A stretch of 64,000 nucleotides of DNA from Tabrizicola_A sp964393035 (GCA_964393035.1 CAYMRX010000002.1:62001-126000); one strand, 5' to 3'; shown: positions 9,173-18,126, counted from the first letter of the stretch. Translations and numbers: made by a program. The notes: generated by a model from the sequence alone, not told the origin.

Positions 9173-9180
9173 GGCAGACT

Positions 9181-9909
9181 ATGAACGATCTAAAAGGCAA
9201 AAAGGCCCTTGTAACCGGGGCGGCGGGCGGCATTGGCGCGGCCGTGGTCAAGGCGCTGCGGGCGCGCGGCGCAACCGTCGCGGTTGCCGACCGCGATGTT
9301 TCCGGGATTGAGGCTGAGGCCCATCTGCCGGGCAACCTTCTGGAAGCGGGCTATGCCGATGGTCTGCCAGCTGCGGCCAAGGCGGCGCTGGGGGGCCTTG
9401 ATATTGTGGTCAACAACGCGGGCGTCATCACGCGCGGCAAGGTCGATGAAACCACCGACGCGGACTGGGATCTGTCGGTCGGCGTGAACGTTCAGGCGCC
9501 CTTCCGCATCTGCCGTGCGGCCATTCCGCTGCTTGCCCCCGGGTCTGCCATCGTCAACGTCGCCTCGTGCTGGGGTCTGCGACCCGGTCCGGGCCATGCG
9601 GTCTATTGCATGACCAAGGCGGCGATTGCGTCCCTCACGCAATGCATGGGCATGGACCATGCTGACAAGGGCATCCGCATCAACGCCGTGGCCCCGAACG
9701 AGGTGAACACCCCCATGCTGCGCACCGGCTTTGCCAAGCGCGGCTTTGACCCCGATACGGCGGTGGCGGAACTGGGCAAGACCGTGCCCTTGGGCCGGAT
9801 TGCCGAACCCGAAGACATCGCCGATGTGATCTTGTTCCTTGCGTCAGGCGCATCGCGCTACATGGTTGGCGCGGTGGTCGAGGTGAATGGCGGGAAGCCG
9901 GTGAAATGA
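9181..9909 (+). CDS. SDR-family NAD(P)-dependent oxidoreductase
   Basis: A 242-aa short-chain dehydrogenase/reductase. It has the Rossmann TGAAGGIG motif (about residues 13-20), VNNAGV, the catalytic Ser in NVASCWG, and the catalytic pair Y-x3-K in AVYCMTKAA. The ATG at 9181 is preceded by GAGGCAG; an ATG at 9169 overlapping the hpbD stop would add four residues. It is the third gene of the mttB operon and overlaps the next SDR by 4 nt. It may oxidise a hydroxyl group on the betaine-derived substrate, but the sequence does not identify the substrate. Confidence 0.88.
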   Translation: MNDLKGKKALVTGAAGGIGAAVVKALRARGATVAVADRDVSGIEAEAHLPGNLLEAGYADGLPAAAKAALGGLDIVVNNAGVITRGKVDETTDADWDLSVGVNVQAPFRICRAAIPLLAPGSAIVNVASCWGLRPGPGHAVYCMTKAAIASLTQCMGMDHADKGIRINAVAPNEVNTPMLRTGFAKRGFDPDTAVAELGKTVPLGRIAEPEDIADVILFLASGASRYMVGAVVEVNGGKPVK

Positions 9910-10637
9910 GCCGCTTTGCAGGAAAAATCGCCCTTGTGACGGGCGGGCGGTCAGGCATCGGGCAGGCGATTGCCCGGCGTCTTGCCGCCGACGGTGCGCG
10001 GGTGTTTACCGCCCAGCGGGGGGCCGACGCCGAGTTTGAAGGCATTGAGGCCGATTTCACCGACACCGCCAGCCCGGACAAAGTGCTGGCCGAGATCATC
10101 GCCCGCGCGGGCCGTCTGGATGTTCTGGTGAACAACGCAGGCATGATGCAGGAAGCCCGCGTCGAGGACATGAGCCTTGCCGATTGGGAGCGCAATCTCC
10201 GCGTCAACCTGACCGCGCCGTTCCTGTTCATCAAATCGGCCATGCCGCATCTGCGGACAACGCAAGGTGCCATCGTCAACATCGGCTCGATCGAGGGGCT
10301 GGGGTCGAATCCGCAGCACGCCGCCTATTCGGCGTCAAAGGCGGGCTTGCACGGGCTGACCCGCGCGGTGGCGGTGGACGAATCCACGCGCGTGCGCTGC
10401 AATGCGGTAGCGCCGGGCTGGATCGACACCGAGTTGAACGAGGCTTTCGTCAACGCCATGCCGGACCCCGTGGCCTTCCGCGCCAACATTGGCCGCATCC
10501 ACCCCGTTGGCCGCACCGGCAAACCCGAGGAGGTGGCGGCACTGGTGGCATGGCTGGCATCGGATGAGGCGGGTTTTGTCACCGGTCAGGTCTGGACGGT
10601 GGATGGCGGCCGGATGGCAAAGCTGTCCTTGCCGTGA
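9906..10637 (+). CDS. SDR-family NAD(P)-dependent oxidoreductase
   Basis: A second SDR, 243 aa, starting in an ATGA overlap with the previous gene. It has TGGRSGIG for the cofactor, VNNAGMM, the catalytic Ser in NIGSIEG, and Y-x3-K in AAYSASKAG, and ends in the usual VTGQVWTVDGGRM. It is clearly different from the neighbouring SDR, so the two are probably not redundant; they may catalyse sequential steps or act on different stereoisomers. A strong hairpin follows the stop. The specific reaction is unknown. Confidence 0.88.
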   Translation: MSRFAGKIALVTGGRSGIGQAIARRLAADGARVFTAQRGADAEFEGIEADFTDTASPDKVLAEIIARAGRLDVLVNNAGMMQEARVEDMSLADWERNLRVNLTAPFLFIKSAMPHLRTTQGAIVNIGSIEGLGSNPQHAAYSASKAGLHGLTRAVAVDESTRVRCNAVAPGWIDTELNEAFVNAMPDPVAFRANIGRIHPVGRTGKPEEVAALVAWLASDEAGFVTGQVWTVDGGRMAKLSLP

Positions 10638-10646
10638 CGGACAAAC

Positions 10647-10683
10647 CCCATCCCCGGCCTGTCTGCAGCAGGCCGGGGATGGG
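10647..10683. terminator. Bidirectional terminator-like hairpin between convergent operons
   Basis: A perfect 15-bp inverted repeat with arms at 10647-10661 and 10669-10683 and a 7-nt loop (TCTGCAG). It sits between the stop of the second SDR (10637) and the stop of the opposing FAD oxidase (10698). There is no long T tract, so it may act with other signals, but placement and symmetry fit a shared terminator. Confidence 0.75.
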
Positions 10684-10697
10684 CAGGCGCGTGGAGG

Positions 10698-12038
10698 TTA
10701 TTCAGCCGCCGCGCGCCATTCTTTCCAGCGCAGGAACACATTCGCGCCGATGGTGGAAAACGGTTGCGGTGGCAGTTTGGTCGGCTCTACCTCGGCGGTG
10801 AAATGCCGGGTGATGGCGCTGGTCGTGCCGCTGGCCAGTTCCGCCGCGCCAATGCCGGTCAGCGTGCCGCGCGCGGTGCCAAGGCCATTTTGCACGCAGG
10901 CCGCATAAAGCCCGTCGTCCAGCTGCCGCATGATCGCGACCGAGTTTTGCGACAGGCAGAGATGGCCTGCCCAGGCAAACTCCATCTTTGTGCCCTTCAA
11001 CTGCGGGAAACGCTGATCGAACTTTTGCCGATGCACGGCCGCGGTGCGGCGCAAACTCGCCTCGGACGGCAGCATCCCCGGCTCAAAGGTCGCGCAGGTG
11101 CGGGTAACAACGCGGTTGCCCCCCTGCCCCGCATCAATCCGCCGCATCGTCGTGCCCATCGGATCCGACGGCGTGATGCCCCAACGCGGCTGTCCACCCA
11201 AAGCGCGCACGCCGTCCGTGCCAAGCTCCACCGTCATCGAGGCATAAAGAAAGACATGCATCAGCCGGTTCTTGGCAAAGCCAAAGCTTTCAAGCTGGCC
11301 GTTGTTGGTGAAAATCACCTTGCCCGCCACCACACGACCTTTCGGGGTTTTCACCACCCAAGTCGCGCCCTGACGATCCATCGCCAGAACGGGCGTGTTT
11401 TCAAACACCTGCACCCCGTCGCGCCGCAACCCTTCGCCAAAGCCACGCACATAACCCGCCGGTTGCAGCATCACCGTGCCGGGGGTGTAAAGGCCCGAGA
11501 CATAATGCCGGCTGCCGGTCAATTCGGTCATTGCCCGGGCGTCAAGGTACTCGCTGCCCTCGTTCATCGTTTTCAGATGCTCGGCATAGGACCGGTTCAG
11601 CGCATCGGCCTTTTCGCTTGCCGCGCCATTCACCTTGCCAGCCCGGTCAAAGAAATTCGGGTCAATGCCATAGTCAGCCACCACATCGGCGGCAAAGCCG
11701 ATGGCGTGGCGGTTCATGTCGATCATCGCGCGGTCATCACCGTGGCCCGCGTAATCGTCGGACTGGAGTTCATGCGGCAGGTCAATCATGAAGCCCGAAT
11801 TGCGCCCCGAGGCGCCTTCGGCCAGACGGCCAGCCTCCAACACGGCAATGCGCGCGCCGGGGTTCAACTGCTGCAAGCGCCGCGCGGCCGAGAGGCCGGC
11901 AAAGCCACCGCCCACCAAGGCAAAATCCACCGTCAGATCGGCGTCCAAGGTCACAGGCGCAGGCTGCCCCGGCAGGATCGCCGACCATGCGGCGGGGCCG
12001 CGATGGACCGGAGTGCGGCGGGCGGTATAGCTGTTCAT
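10698..12038 (-). CDS. FAD-dependent amine oxidoreductase (DAO/PuuB family)
   Basis: A 446-aa FAD-dependent oxidoreductase of the glycine oxidase/DadA fold, most like PuuB and the N-methyl amino acid oxidases. The dinucleotide-binding motif is VGGGFAGLSAA (about residues 41-52), followed by the acidic residue in AVLEAGRLAEGASGRNSGFM. A second FAD-contact segment lies at the C terminus (LYAACVQNGLGTARGTLTG). Such enzymes oxidise the C-N bond of secondary amines or D-amino acids, and here could demethylate N-methylproline or oxidise a D-hydroxyproline to a pyrroline. It is the last gene of the minus-strand operon and overlaps the ProC-like gene by 4 nt. Confidence 0.82.
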   Translation of the reverse strand: MNSYTARRTPVHRGPAAWSAILPGQPAPVTLDADLTVDFALVGGGFAGLSAARRLQQLNPGARIAVLEAGRLAEGASGRNSGFMIDLPHELQSDDYAGHGDDRAMIDMNRHAIGFAADVVADYGIDPNFFDRAGKVNGAASEKADALNRSYAEHLKTMNEGSEYLDARAMTELTGSRHYVSGLYTPGTVMLQPAGYVRGFGEGLRRDGVQVFENTPVLAMDRQGATWVVKTPKGRVVAGKVIFTNNGQLESFGFAKNRLMHVFLYASMTVELGTDGVRALGGQPRWGITPSDPMGTTMRRIDAGQGGNRVVTRTCATFEPGMLPSEASLRRTAAVHRQKFDQRFPQLKGTKMEFAWAGHLCLSQNSVAIMRQLDDGLYAACVQNGLGTARGTLTGIGAAELASGTTSAITRHFTAEVEPTKLPPQPFSTIGANVFLRWKEWRAAAE

Positions 12039-12796
12039 TCTGTTTTTCCTTCAAGACCCAGCCTGCCGCGGAACCCATCCAATCCCGCCCGCAACTCGGT
12101 ATTCGCGCCGCGCATCGCCGCCCCTAGCGTCGCGTTCAAGCCACCCTCGGTCGACAGGCTTTGCAAGGCCGCGCCAAGATGGCCCTTTTCACCGTCTGCG
12201 GGCAGATAGCCGCGCAAGACATCGCGGACATAGGCCTGCGATTGATCGGCGTCGGCGGTGAACTCGGTCAGCCATGCGGCGGTGGTCAGCACCTGTTCCA
12301 GAAACGGCGAACAGAGCGCGGTTGCGCCAAAATGGGCGTTCAGCGCCCCCTCGTCGCGCACGGTGAACACCCGGTTTTTCGCGCCGTAAAGCTGTTCAAG
12401 GGCTGTTGAGGCCGGATAAACCGGCAAAGGGCAGCCCCCCACCGCAATCGGCGGCAGGGGAATGGTGATGGCAATATCGGTGGCGGGGGCGCACAGCCTT
12501 TGCAGCTTGGAAAGCCCCACATCCACCATCACCGAAATCACCGACTGGCCCGCCCGGAAAGGCAGGCCGGTCAGCACCTCATCGGCAACCCGCGCCAGAA
12601 GGCAGAGGATGATGATATCGGCCCCCTCCACCACCTGGGCGTTCGGGGCGACCCGCAGGCCGGGCACCGTTGCCGCCAACCGCGCCGCGACTGCGGCGTT
12701 GCGGTCCGAGACGACGATGTCATGCCCTTGGCCCGCAAGCCCCTGCACCATCAGCGAGGCAATCTCGCCGGTGCCGATGAATCCAACGCGCGCCAT
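12035..12796 (-). CDS. ProC-like NAD(P)-binding oxidoreductase (pyrroline-carboxylate reductase family)
   Basis: A 253-aa protein with an N-terminal Rossmann motif GFIGTGEIASLMVQGL (about residues 5-20) and an overall pattern like pyrroline-5-carboxylate reductase: a substrate loop around PLPPIAVGGCPLPVYP and a C-terminal helical domain. It diverges from housekeeping ProC in that loop, so a dedicated role on a pyrroline-2-carboxylate or another imino acid is plausible. It is embedded between the aldehyde dehydrogenase and the FAD oxidase with ATGA overlaps on both sides. The family is fairly secure; the substrate is not. Confidence 0.72.
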   Translation of the reverse strand: MARVGFIGTGEIASLMVQGLAGQGHDIVVSDRNAAVAARLAATVPGLRVAPNAQVVEGADIIILCLLARVADEVLTGLPFRAGQSVISVMVDVGLSKLQRLCAPATDIAITIPLPPIAVGGCPLPVYPASTALEQLYGAKNRVFTVRDEGALNAHFGATALCSPFLEQVLTTAAWLTEFTADADQSQAYVRDVLRGYLPADGEKGHLGAALQSLSTEGGLNATLGAAMRGANTELRAGLDGFRGRLGLEGKTE

Positions 12797-14289
12797 CAGC
12801 CGACAGCCTCATCCCCGTCATCGGCCAGATCGACCCAGATCGTCTTGATCTGCGTGTACTGGTCATGGGCGTGGATGCCATTGTCACGCCCGCCAAAACC
12901 CGAGGCCTTGAAGCCGCCGAAGGGGGTGGAGATGTCGCCCTCGCCGAAGGAATTCACTGTCACCGTGCCAGCGCGGATCGCACGGGCGCCCCGGATGGCT
13001 TTCTTCACATTGGCGGTGAAGATCGACGCGGCGAGCCCGTATTCGGTGTCATTGGCCAAGGCAATCGCCTCGTCAAAGCTGTCCACCGTCAAGACCGACA
13101 GCACCGGGCCAAAGATTTCCTCGCGCGCCTGTTTGGCGTCGCGGGCCACTTCCAGAATGGTCGGTTCCACGAAACCCGCATCGGCCTTGCCGCCCATCAG
13201 CACCTTTGGACCTTTGCCCAGATACCCGGCAACCTTGTCGTAATGCGCCTTCGACACCAGCGCACCCACGCGGTTCACCGGGTCCAAGGGATCACCCATC
13301 GGCCATTCGCGGGCATGGGCATAGATCCGCTCCAACAGCGCGTCCTTCACGCCCTTTTGCACGATCAGACGCGAGGAGGCCGAGCAGTTTTCGCCCATGT
13401 TCCAGAAGGCGCCGTTGACGATATGCGCCGCCACCCGGTCAAGGTTTTCGGCGTCATCCAGCACCACGGCCGGGTTCTTGCCGCCCATTTCCAGCGTGAC
13501 TTCTTTCAGGTTGGATTCGCCTGCGTATTTCAGGAAGCGCCGTCCGGTCGCTGTGGACCCGGTGAAGGAGACAGCATCAATGTCCATGTGGCGGCCAATC
13601 GGCTCACCCACTTCGGCGCCACCACCCGGCACCACGTTGAACACGCCCGCGGGAATCCCGGCCTCCATCGCCAACTCCGCCATCCGCAGCGCGGTGAGCG
13701 AGGTTTCCAGCGCAGGCTTCACGATGATCGAGCAGCCCGCCGCCAGCGCCGGGCCGATCTTCCACGCCAGCATCAAAAGCGGGAAGTTCCACGGCAGGAC
13801 CAAGCCCACCACGCCAACCGGTTCCCGCACCACCATGGCGATGTGGTTGTCACTTGCCGGGGCCACCTGATCGTAGATCTTGTCGATCAGTTCCGCATGC
13901 CAGGTCAGGCAGTTCACGGTTTCCGGCACATCGACGGTTTCGCAATCAAAAACCGTCTTGCCGGAATCCAGCGATTCCATCACCGCCAGTTCCCGCGCAT
14001 TGCGCTTCACCAGCTTGGCCAGCTTGATCAACGCTTCCTTGCGGTCGCGCGGGTGCAGGCGCGACCAGCGGCCATCTTCAAAGGCATCGCGGGCCTTTTG
14101 TACGGCGAAATCCACATCTTCCGGGCCGCAGGCGGCGACCGATGCCAAAAGCGCGCCCGTCGCCGGGTTCACCGTATCAAAGGTCTTGCCGGAAATCGCC
14201 GGACGAAACGCACCATCAATGAAGGCTTGGGTCGGGAATTCCAGACCGGCGGCAATGGCCTTGTATTCTTCGGTGGTCAAAAGGCTCAT
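12796..14289 (-). CDS. NAD(P)+-dependent aldehyde dehydrogenase (PuuC-like)
   Basis: A 497-aa aldehyde dehydrogenase. The catalytic Cys is in NMGENCSASSRL, the general-base Glu in TLEMGGKNPAVV, and NAD-contact residues in FTGSTATGRRF and PWNFPLLM. It resembles PuuC-type enzymes acting on amino-aldehydes. In this operon it could oxidise 2-oxoglutarate semialdehyde from hydroxyproline breakdown to 2-oxoglutarate. The start at 14289 gives the family length; upstream in-frame sequence lies inside the dapA-like gene. It begins 5 nt after that gene and overlaps the ProC-like gene by one nucleotide. Confidence 0.88.
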   Translation of the reverse strand: MSLLTTEEYKAIAAGLEFPTQAFIDGAFRPAISGKTFDTVNPATGALLASVAACGPEDVDFAVQKARDAFEDGRWSRLHPRDRKEALIKLAKLVKRNARELAVMESLDSGKTVFDCETVDVPETVNCLTWHAELIDKIYDQVAPASDNHIAMVVREPVGVVGLVLPWNFPLLMLAWKIGPALAAGCSIIVKPALETSLTALRMAELAMEAGIPAGVFNVVPGGGAEVGEPIGRHMDIDAVSFTGSTATGRRFLKYAGESNLKEVTLEMGGKNPAVVLDDAENLDRVAAHIVNGAFWNMGENCSASSRLIVQKGVKDALLERIYAHAREWPMGDPLDPVNRVGALVSKAHYDKVAGYLGKGPKVLMGGKADAGFVEPTILEVARDAKQAREEIFGPVLSVLTVDSFDEAIALANDTEYGLAASIFTANVKKAIRGARAIRAGTVTVNSFGEGDISTPFGGFKASGFGGRDNGIHAHDQYTQIKTIWVDLADDGDEAVG

Positions 14290-14294
14290 GGCGA

Positions 14295-15197
14295 TCACTC
14301 CGCGACGATTTTGGCGATGGTGGTTTTGAGGACGCGCACGGTCTGTTCCAACTGGCGCTTGTCGTCCTTGTTCAGCGGCTTCAAGGGCGGGCGCGGCGGA
14401 CCGGCATAGTTGCCGACCATTTCCACGCCATGCTTGATGCACTGGATGAACTTGCCGCCCTGTTCCAACACGCGCATCAAGGGCATCATCGCCGACATGA
14501 TCCGGCGGCCCTTGTCGAAGTTGCCTTCAACCGCACAGGCCTGCCACAGCGCGATATGCTCGGCGGGCAGGAAATTCGACCCGCCGCAAACCCAGCTCCG
14601 CCCACCCCAGGCGAAGAACTCCAAGGCTTGGTCGTCCATGCCGCAAGACATCTGGATATGCGGGTAATCGCGGGCCAGCAAATGCACCCGGTTGATATCG
14701 CCCGAGGATTCCTTGATGGCGCAGAAGTTGCGGCTGCGGCCCACGCGGTCAAGAAACTCCTCGCCCATGTTGATGCCCATGCGGCCGGGGTAGTTGTAAA
14801 GCATGATCGGCAGGTCCGCCGCGCGGTCGATAGCCAGCGCGTTCAGGGCATTCTCGCGCTCGGTCGGCACCGAATAGGGCGGCGAACCGACCAGCACCGA
14901 ATCCGCGCCGATTTTGGCGGCATGTTCGGCCATGGTGATGCTGTCTTCCAGCCGGATCGCCACGGTGCCGACCATCAGATGCGTGCGCCCCTTGGTCACT
15001 TCGCGGGCCAAGGACGCCATCTCAAGACGTTCTTCCATCGACTGGGCATAGTATTCACCCGTCGAGCCGCCGTTGATGATGCCATGAACCCCTGAGGCGA
15101 TCAGGTATTCCAGATGCGCGACAAAGGCGTCGCGGTCGATGCTGCCATCCGCGCGGTGCGGGGTGATGGCAGGCGTGTAGATGCCCTCGAACTTCAT
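14295..15197 (-). CDS. DapA/HypD-family lyase (dihydrodipicolinate synthase superfamily)
   Basis: A 300-aa class I aldolase-fold lyase. The Schiff-base Lys is in NFCAIKESSGDINR (about residue 165), the catalytic Tyr in LYNYPGRMGIN, and the substrate carboxylate loop is NGGSTGEYYAQS, where DapA usually has GTTGE. Family members include DapA, N-acetylneuraminate lyase, KDG aldolase and HypD, the 1-pyrroline-4-hydroxy-2-carboxylate deaminase of hydroxyproline catabolism. The adjacent aldehyde dehydrogenase, amine oxidase and HpbD-like epimerase favour a HypD-like role, but this is inference. It starts in an ATGA overlap with the regulator gene upstream. Confidence 0.82.
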   Translation of the reverse strand: MKFEGIYTPAITPHRADGSIDRDAFVAHLEYLIASGVHGIINGGSTGEYYAQSMEERLEMASLAREVTKGRTHLMVGTVAIRLEDSITMAEHAAKIGADSVLVGSPPYSVPTERENALNALAIDRAADLPIMLYNYPGRMGINMGEEFLDRVGRSRNFCAIKESSGDINRVHLLARDYPHIQMSCGMDDQALEFFAWGGRSWVCGGSNFLPAEHIALWQACAVEGNFDKGRRIMSAMMPLMRVLEQGGKFIQCIKHGVEMVGNYAGPPRPPLKPLNKDDKRQLEQTVRVLKTTIAKIVAE

Positions 15198-15916
15198 GAA
15201 GCTCCTCTTTTGGGTTCAGAGCCGGGCGCGTTGCCCAGCGGAAATTGCAGACTGATGGGGGTGACGAAACTTTCGATCTGGGCGCGCGACAGTTCCCAAT
15301 GGGCAACCGCAAGGTCGGCGGCGGCGTCCGCCTCGCCCGCCTCGATCAGCGCGATAAACTGGTCATGCTGATCGGCCGCCAATTCGCGCTGATTGGCCAG
15401 TTCCAGCTTGCGTGGGCTGTAAAACGTCATGCCAATGCGGGTGTGGTCGATCAGCAGACGGCGCAAGGACGGCATCAGGAATTCGTTGTCGGCCATCTCG
15501 CCGATGATCGAATGGAACCGCTCGTTGCCCAAGGCGCGTTCGGCCGCGTCGCCATTGCGGATCGCCTGACGGAACGCCCACTGACATTCCTTCAACCGCG
15601 TGATCTGGCTGGGTGTGGCATGTTCTGCCGCCAATCGCGTGGTGGCGGCATAGATCATGGGGGCTGCCACAAAGAAATTCCGCAGCGTCTTGTGCGTCAT
15701 CGGCGCCACCTGCGCGCCGCGGTTTTCGTGCAAGACAACGTAGCCTTCGCCGGCCAATTGCCGCAGCACCTCACGCAGGGGGGGGCGGGAAATGCCGTAA
15801 GCCTCGGACAACTCGGTTTCATCCAGATAGTCGCCCGGCTCAAACGCCTGGGTCAGGACGCGACGACGCAAATCCTCGACACAGATGGTCTTTTTGCTGC
15901 GGCTGTCAGATTCCAC
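15194..15916 (-). CDS. GntR-family transcriptional regulator (FCD type)
   Basis: A 240-aa GntR regulator with an N-terminal winged helix (LRRRVLTQAFEPGDYLDETE and GISRPPLREVLRQL, about residues 10-55) and a helical FCD-type effector domain with metal-ligand-like His residues (FHSIIGEMADNEFL; ADQHDQFI). A GTG start at 15916 is preferred: it has a strong GGAAGGAG site 6-7 nt upstream, whereas the ATG at 15985 lies inside the putative operator and would add 23 unusual residues. It is the first gene of the catabolic operon and divergent from the betaine ABC transporter, so it probably controls both through the repeats at 15984-16046. Confidence 0.85.
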   Translation of the reverse strand: MESDSRSKKTICVEDLRRRVLTQAFEPGDYLDETELSEAYGISRPPLREVLRQLAGEGYVVLHENRGAQVAPMTHKTLRNFFVAAPMIYAATTRLAAEHATPSQITRLKECQWAFRQAIRNGDAAERALGNERFHSIIGEMADNEFLMPSLRRLLIDHTRIGMTFYSPRKLELANQRELAADQHDQFIALIEAGEADAAADLAVAHWELSRAQIESFVTPISLQFPLGNAPGSEPKRGAS

Positions 15917-15983
15917 GGGGTTCTCCTTCCTGAATGCGGCCCGAAATGGGTGATTCAGGTAACCTTTTTTCTGTCTAGCTGAC

Positions 15984-16046
15984 AAAATACATATTGTCTA
16001 CACATGGTGGCGCGAAAAGTCTGACATTAAAATACATGTTGTCTAC
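15984..16046. promoter_or_regulatory. Two direct operator-like repeats between gntR and the ABC transporter
   Basis: The 18-mer AAAATACATRTTGTCTAC occurs at 15984-16001 (R=A) and 16029-16046 (R=G), so 17 of 18 bases are identical at a 45-bp period. Each holds TTGTCTAC, close to the TTGTATAC half-site common among GntR operators. Their position in the shared promoter gap makes them likely binding sites for the adjacent GntR protein. Confidence 0.65.
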
Positions 16047-16091
16047 TTTTGTCTTTTGTGGTTGTAGTCCAGCAGGAGAGGGAGAATCTGC

Positions 16092-17165
16092 ATGGTTGAA
16101 CCGCGACGCGAGGACGTGATCCGCTGCGAAGGCATCTGGAAGATCTTTGGCGACAAGGCGCAGCAAGCCATGGAGGCGGTTCGCAAGGACAAGCTTTCCA
16201 AGCGCGAGATTCACGACCGCTTCGATTGCGTCGTTGGCGTGCAGGATGCAACCTTCAGCGTCGGGCGCGGTGAGATTTTCTGCATCATGGGGCTTTCGGG
16301 GTCGGGCAAATCCACCCTGATCCGCCACATCAACCGGCTGATTGAACCGACCTCGGGCAGTGTCATCATCGAAGGCCAGAACGTCAACGCGATGAACCCG
16401 CGCGATCTGCGCAGCCTGCGGGCCGAAAAGATCGGCATGGTGTTTCAGTCCATGGCGCTGATGCCGCACCGCACCGTGCGCGACAATGTGGTGTTCAGCC
16501 TTGAGGTGCGCGGCGTCTCCGAGGCCAAGCGCGCCGAAGTCGCCGCCCGCGCCATTGCCGCCGTTGACCTGACCGGCTGGGAATCGAAATACCCCGATGA
16601 ACTTTCAGGCGGCATGCAGCAGCGCGTCGGCCTTGCCCGCGCCATCGCCGCCGATCCGACCATCCTTTTGATGGACGAACCCTTCTCGGCGCTTGATCCG
16701 CTGATCCGGCGGCAGTTGCAGGGCACGTTCATGGAACTCTCGGCAGAGCTGCACAAGACCACTGTTTTCATCACCCATGATCTGGACGAAGCGATCCGCA
16801 TCGGCGACCGCATTGCCATCATGAAGGATGGCGTTCTGGTGCAGATCGGCACGCCGGAAGAAATCGTCACCCGACCCGCAGATGACTATGTAGCGGAATT
16901 TGTTGCAGGAATTTCCAAGCTGGATCTGGTGACGGCGGCGCGGATCATGCAGCCCTTGGCGCAGTATGAACGCGAAAACGGCCCGCAGAACCATGGCCTT
17001 TGGCCGGTGGCCAAACCCGGCGACAAGCTGAATGAACTGGTCGATCTGGCCGTCAACACCGATCACCCGATCCTGATTGCCGCCGATGGCCAGCCCATTG
17101 GCGTGGTGTCGAAACGCGCACTTCTGCGCGGGATTCAAGGGCGCGAAGAAGGAAAGGCCGCGTGA
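16092..17165 (+). CDS. proV: Quaternary amine (glycine/proline betaine) ABC transporter ATPase, ProV-like
   Basis: A 357-aa ABC ATPase of the ProV/OpuA type. Walker A is GLSGSGKST (about residues 67-75), the signature is LSGGMQQR, Walker B is ILLMDEPFSALDP, and the H-loop is FITHDLDEA. The ~90-residue C-terminal extension ends in a CBS-like segment (ILIAADGQPIGVVSKRALL), but only part of the usual tandem CBS pair is clear. An insertion near residues 25-45 precedes Walker A, as in ProV. It overlaps the permease gene. The divergent GntR regulator suggests substrate-induced expression of import. Confidence 0.92.
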   Translation: MVEPRREDVIRCEGIWKIFGDKAQQAMEAVRKDKLSKREIHDRFDCVVGVQDATFSVGRGEIFCIMGLSGSGKSTLIRHINRLIEPTSGSVIIEGQNVNAMNPRDLRSLRAEKIGMVFQSMALMPHRTVRDNVVFSLEVRGVSEAKRAEVAARAIAAVDLTGWESKYPDELSGGMQQRVGLARAIAADPTILLMDEPFSALDPLIRRQLQGTFMELSAELHKTTVFITHDLDEAIRIGDRIAIMKDGVLVQIGTPEEIVTRPADDYVAEFVAGISKLDLVTAARIMQPLAQYERENGPQNHGLWPVAKPGDKLNELVDLAVNTDHPILIAADGQPIGVVSKRALLRGIQGREEGKAA

Positions 17166-18100
17166 TGGACAAGACATTCAACTGGCTCAACCCCTTCGCC
17201 TCGGTTGATCTGGGCATCAGCGCCTGGGCCGATGGCATCAAGCAATGGGCGATGTCGAACCGCGAGATGATCCAGCCGATCAAGCGGTTCTTTGACGGGG
17301 TCATCGTCGGCATCGAAAGCACGCTGCAAGCGGTGCCGCCCTTGGTGATGATCGCCATCCTTGGCCTGATCGCCTGGCAAACCGCCGGGCGCCGGGCGGC
17401 ATGGGGCGTTTTGGCCTGCCTTGCCATCCTTGGCTTTCTTGCGCCCGAGGCTTGGGGCCTTGCGATGACCACGCTGGCCATCGTGATTTCCTCGGTCCTG
17501 CTCTGCGTGCTGATCGGCCTGCCGATGGGCGTTCTGGCCGGGAAATCCGACCGGTTCGAAGCCTTCATCCGGCCGGTTCTGGACACCATGCAGACCATTC
17601 CGGCCTTCGTTTACCTTGTGCCGGTGGTGATGATGATCGGCATCGGCAACGTCTCGGGGGTGATCGTCACCATCATCTTCGCCCTGCCGCCCTTGGTGCG
17701 CCTGACCTCGCTTGGCATTCGCGGCGTCAGCCCCACCGTGGTGGAAGCCGCCCGCGCCTTTGGGGCAAGCCCGGGGCAAATCCTGCGCAAGGTTGAACTG
17801 CCCCTTGCGACGCCGACCATTCTGGCGGGCCTGAACCAGACCATCATGCTGTCGCTGTCGATGGTGGTCATTGCCTCAATGATCTCGGTCAAGGGCTTGG
17901 GCAACGAGGTGCTGCGCGCCATGGGCCGACTGGATGCAGGCAAGGCCATTGTCGGTGGGCTTGGCATCGTCATGCTGGCCATCGTGCTGGACCGCATCAC
18001 CCAAGGGCTGGGCCGTTCGGGCCGCGACCGGGGCCACAAACCCTGGTGGCACACCGGGCCTGTGGGCCTTGTGGCCCGGGCTTTGGGCAAGACCAACTAA
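17165..18100 (+). CDS. proW: Quaternary amine ABC transporter permease, ProW-like
   Basis: A 311-aa inner-membrane permease of the ProW type with about six to seven membrane segments. The EAA loop is visible in VEAARAFGASPGQILRKVELP and is followed by the MLSLSMVVIASMI segment typical of ProW. The ATG at 17165 shares its first base with the stop of the ATPase gene; a GTG at 17162 is also possible. It should carry glycine betaine, proline betaine or a related compound with ProV- and ProX-like partners. Confidence 0.92.
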   Translation: MDKTFNWLNPFASVDLGISAWADGIKQWAMSNREMIQPIKRFFDGVIVGIESTLQAVPPLVMIAILGLIAWQTAGRRAAWGVLACLAILGFLAPEAWGLAMTTLAIVISSVLLCVLIGLPMGVLAGKSDRFEAFIRPVLDTMQTIPAFVYLVPVVMMIGIGNVSGVIVTIIFALPPLVRLTSLGIRGVSPTVVEAARAFGASPGQILRKVELPLATPTILAGLNQTIMLSLSMVVIASMISVKGLGNEVLRAMGRLDAGKAIVGGLGIVMLAIVLDRITQGLGRSGRDRGHKPWWHTGPVGLVARALGKTN

Positions 18101-18126
18101 GACTTCAACCGGAGGAGAGAAGACCC

